64,000 bases of DNA. Source: Lanius collurio. Its lineage: Eukaryota > Chordata > Aves > Passeriformes > Laniidae. Each line of letters begins with the position of its first letter. The stretch's first letter is position 1. The notes below the pieces were generated by a model. It saw only the letters and a list, made by a program, of their open reading frames with translations. It searched no databases and was not told where the DNA came from. The translations under genes were made by a program, and so were the position numbers. Positions 63,340-64,000 of this stretch are shown in pieces. The stretch is from the NCBI GenBank assembly GCA_020086605.1, contig JACBWW010000004.1, positions 35,741,788-35,805,787 on the forward strand. The letters run 5' to 3'.

Positions 63340-63720
63340 TGATGCCAAGCTAATGAGCAAACGAAACAATAAATAATCCTAGTGATCATTACAGCCCCCT
63401 CCTTGGAGCTCGCCTGCTCCGGCCCTGGTGAGCCAGTGCTTCTCACACCCAATTACTCATGCTGAAGCCCCTCAAACGGAGCGCAGAGCAGGCTCAGCAA
63501 ACCATTCATCTTTGCAGAGTGGAGCCCTTTCAAGTTTTTCTGCGGCAGCCGCTCTGTTTATTGTTAAGATGAGCACACAGTTTACATGAACTGTTCTTAT
63601 TTATCTTTGACTTTTACCTTTTAGGTCATTTCTTTGCATGTCCGGCACTTTCCAAGTTTCGACCAAACTTTTATTTATATTCTAGGATTTGCTGTCTAAA
63701 ACTCTCCAGCTCCCAGTGAT
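63340..63720. promoter_or_regulatory. candidate non-coding regulatory element
   Basis: This repeat-free stretch contains CAATTACTCAT, a forkhead-like TGTTTATTGTT, a CTTTGA motif of the TCF type and a POU-like TTTGCATG within about 200 bp. No frame in it looks coding. It is a guess from motif density only. Confidence 0.25.
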
Positions 63721-64000
63721 GGAAAGGTGAGCTGAGCTCCTGACCGGGACCTTTTCTCCAAGAGAACTGAATCCCTGAGGCAAATCACTCCTCTGGACAG
63801 AGATTTAGGAAGCTGCTGATGAGAGGGGACGGGTGGGTTGTGTGTCAGGAGGGGGTACTTGGATAAGTGCTAACAGCTGAGTTTTGCGTGACTTTGGGCT
63901 GAGGCCGAACATACAGCTACGTTGGGAGAGAGGATGGATAAGTACATGGTTTAGGCATGATGGAGGCACGTTGGGAATTGTTTGGCAGACTGCTAAGATG

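Larger units (their letters stand above)
46081..64000. other. intergenic DNA upstream of CD82
   Basis: No exon, RNA gene or clear transposable element is supported. Open frames of up to 206 codons (60594-61214, minus strand) have biased composition and no recognisable domain. In human the next gene upstream of CD82 is the homeobox gene ALX4, transcribed away from CD82. No homeodomain sequence is seen here, so this would be part of the spacer. Confidence 0.65.

Noticed and set aside
46081..64000. ALX4 exons expected on this side by human gene order
   Set aside because: No homeodomain or paired-like aristaless sequence occurs in any frame, so the gene must lie outside the window.

Overview
This window is vertebrate nuclear DNA, most likely from a bird. 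It has large introns with standard GT/AG splice sites and low overall repeat content. The two interspersed repeats I can recognise are CR1-type LINE 3' ends of the kind that dominate avian genomes. Turtles and crocodilians also carry CR1, so the class is an inference. Two runs of N mark it as a draft assembly: 25268-25269 and 45475-45835.

I can support one protein-coding gene, CD82 (KAI1, tetraspanin-27), on the minus strand. Eight coding exons run from the start codon at 26569 down to the stop codon at 10987. Conceptually spliced they give an uninterrupted 265-residue tetraspanin; human CD82 has 267. The internal exons have acceptors and donors that fit in length and phase. A CpG island at about 44919-46080, interrupted by the assembly gap, is the probable promoter. 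A good donor site at 45408 looks like the end of a non-coding first exon, which leaves a leader intron of about 18.8 kb. The 3' UTR probably runs to a poly(A) signal at 8936-8941.

Layout: 1-8915 is intergenic DNA 3' of CD82, with one decayed CR1 copy. 8916-26588 holds the CD82 3' UTR, coding exons and introns. 26589-45407 is the leader intron, with a second CR1 fragment and several palindromic or AT-rich structures. 44919-46080 is the CpG island. 46081-64000 is intergenic DNA upstream of CD82 with no exon I can support; two stretches near its right end (about 58360-58800 and 63340-63720) look like candidate regulatory elements. In human the neighbours of CD82 are TSPAN18 on the 3' side and ALX4 on the 5' side. 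No exon of either is visible here.

No new multi-gene system is evident. The most interesting points are differences between this CD82 and the human protein (moved glycosylation sites, a lost C-terminal palmitoylation cysteine, an altered C-terminal residue), a 19-bp-arm hairpin at 57402-57445 carrying interferon-element-like arms, and nested palindromes inside the leader intron.
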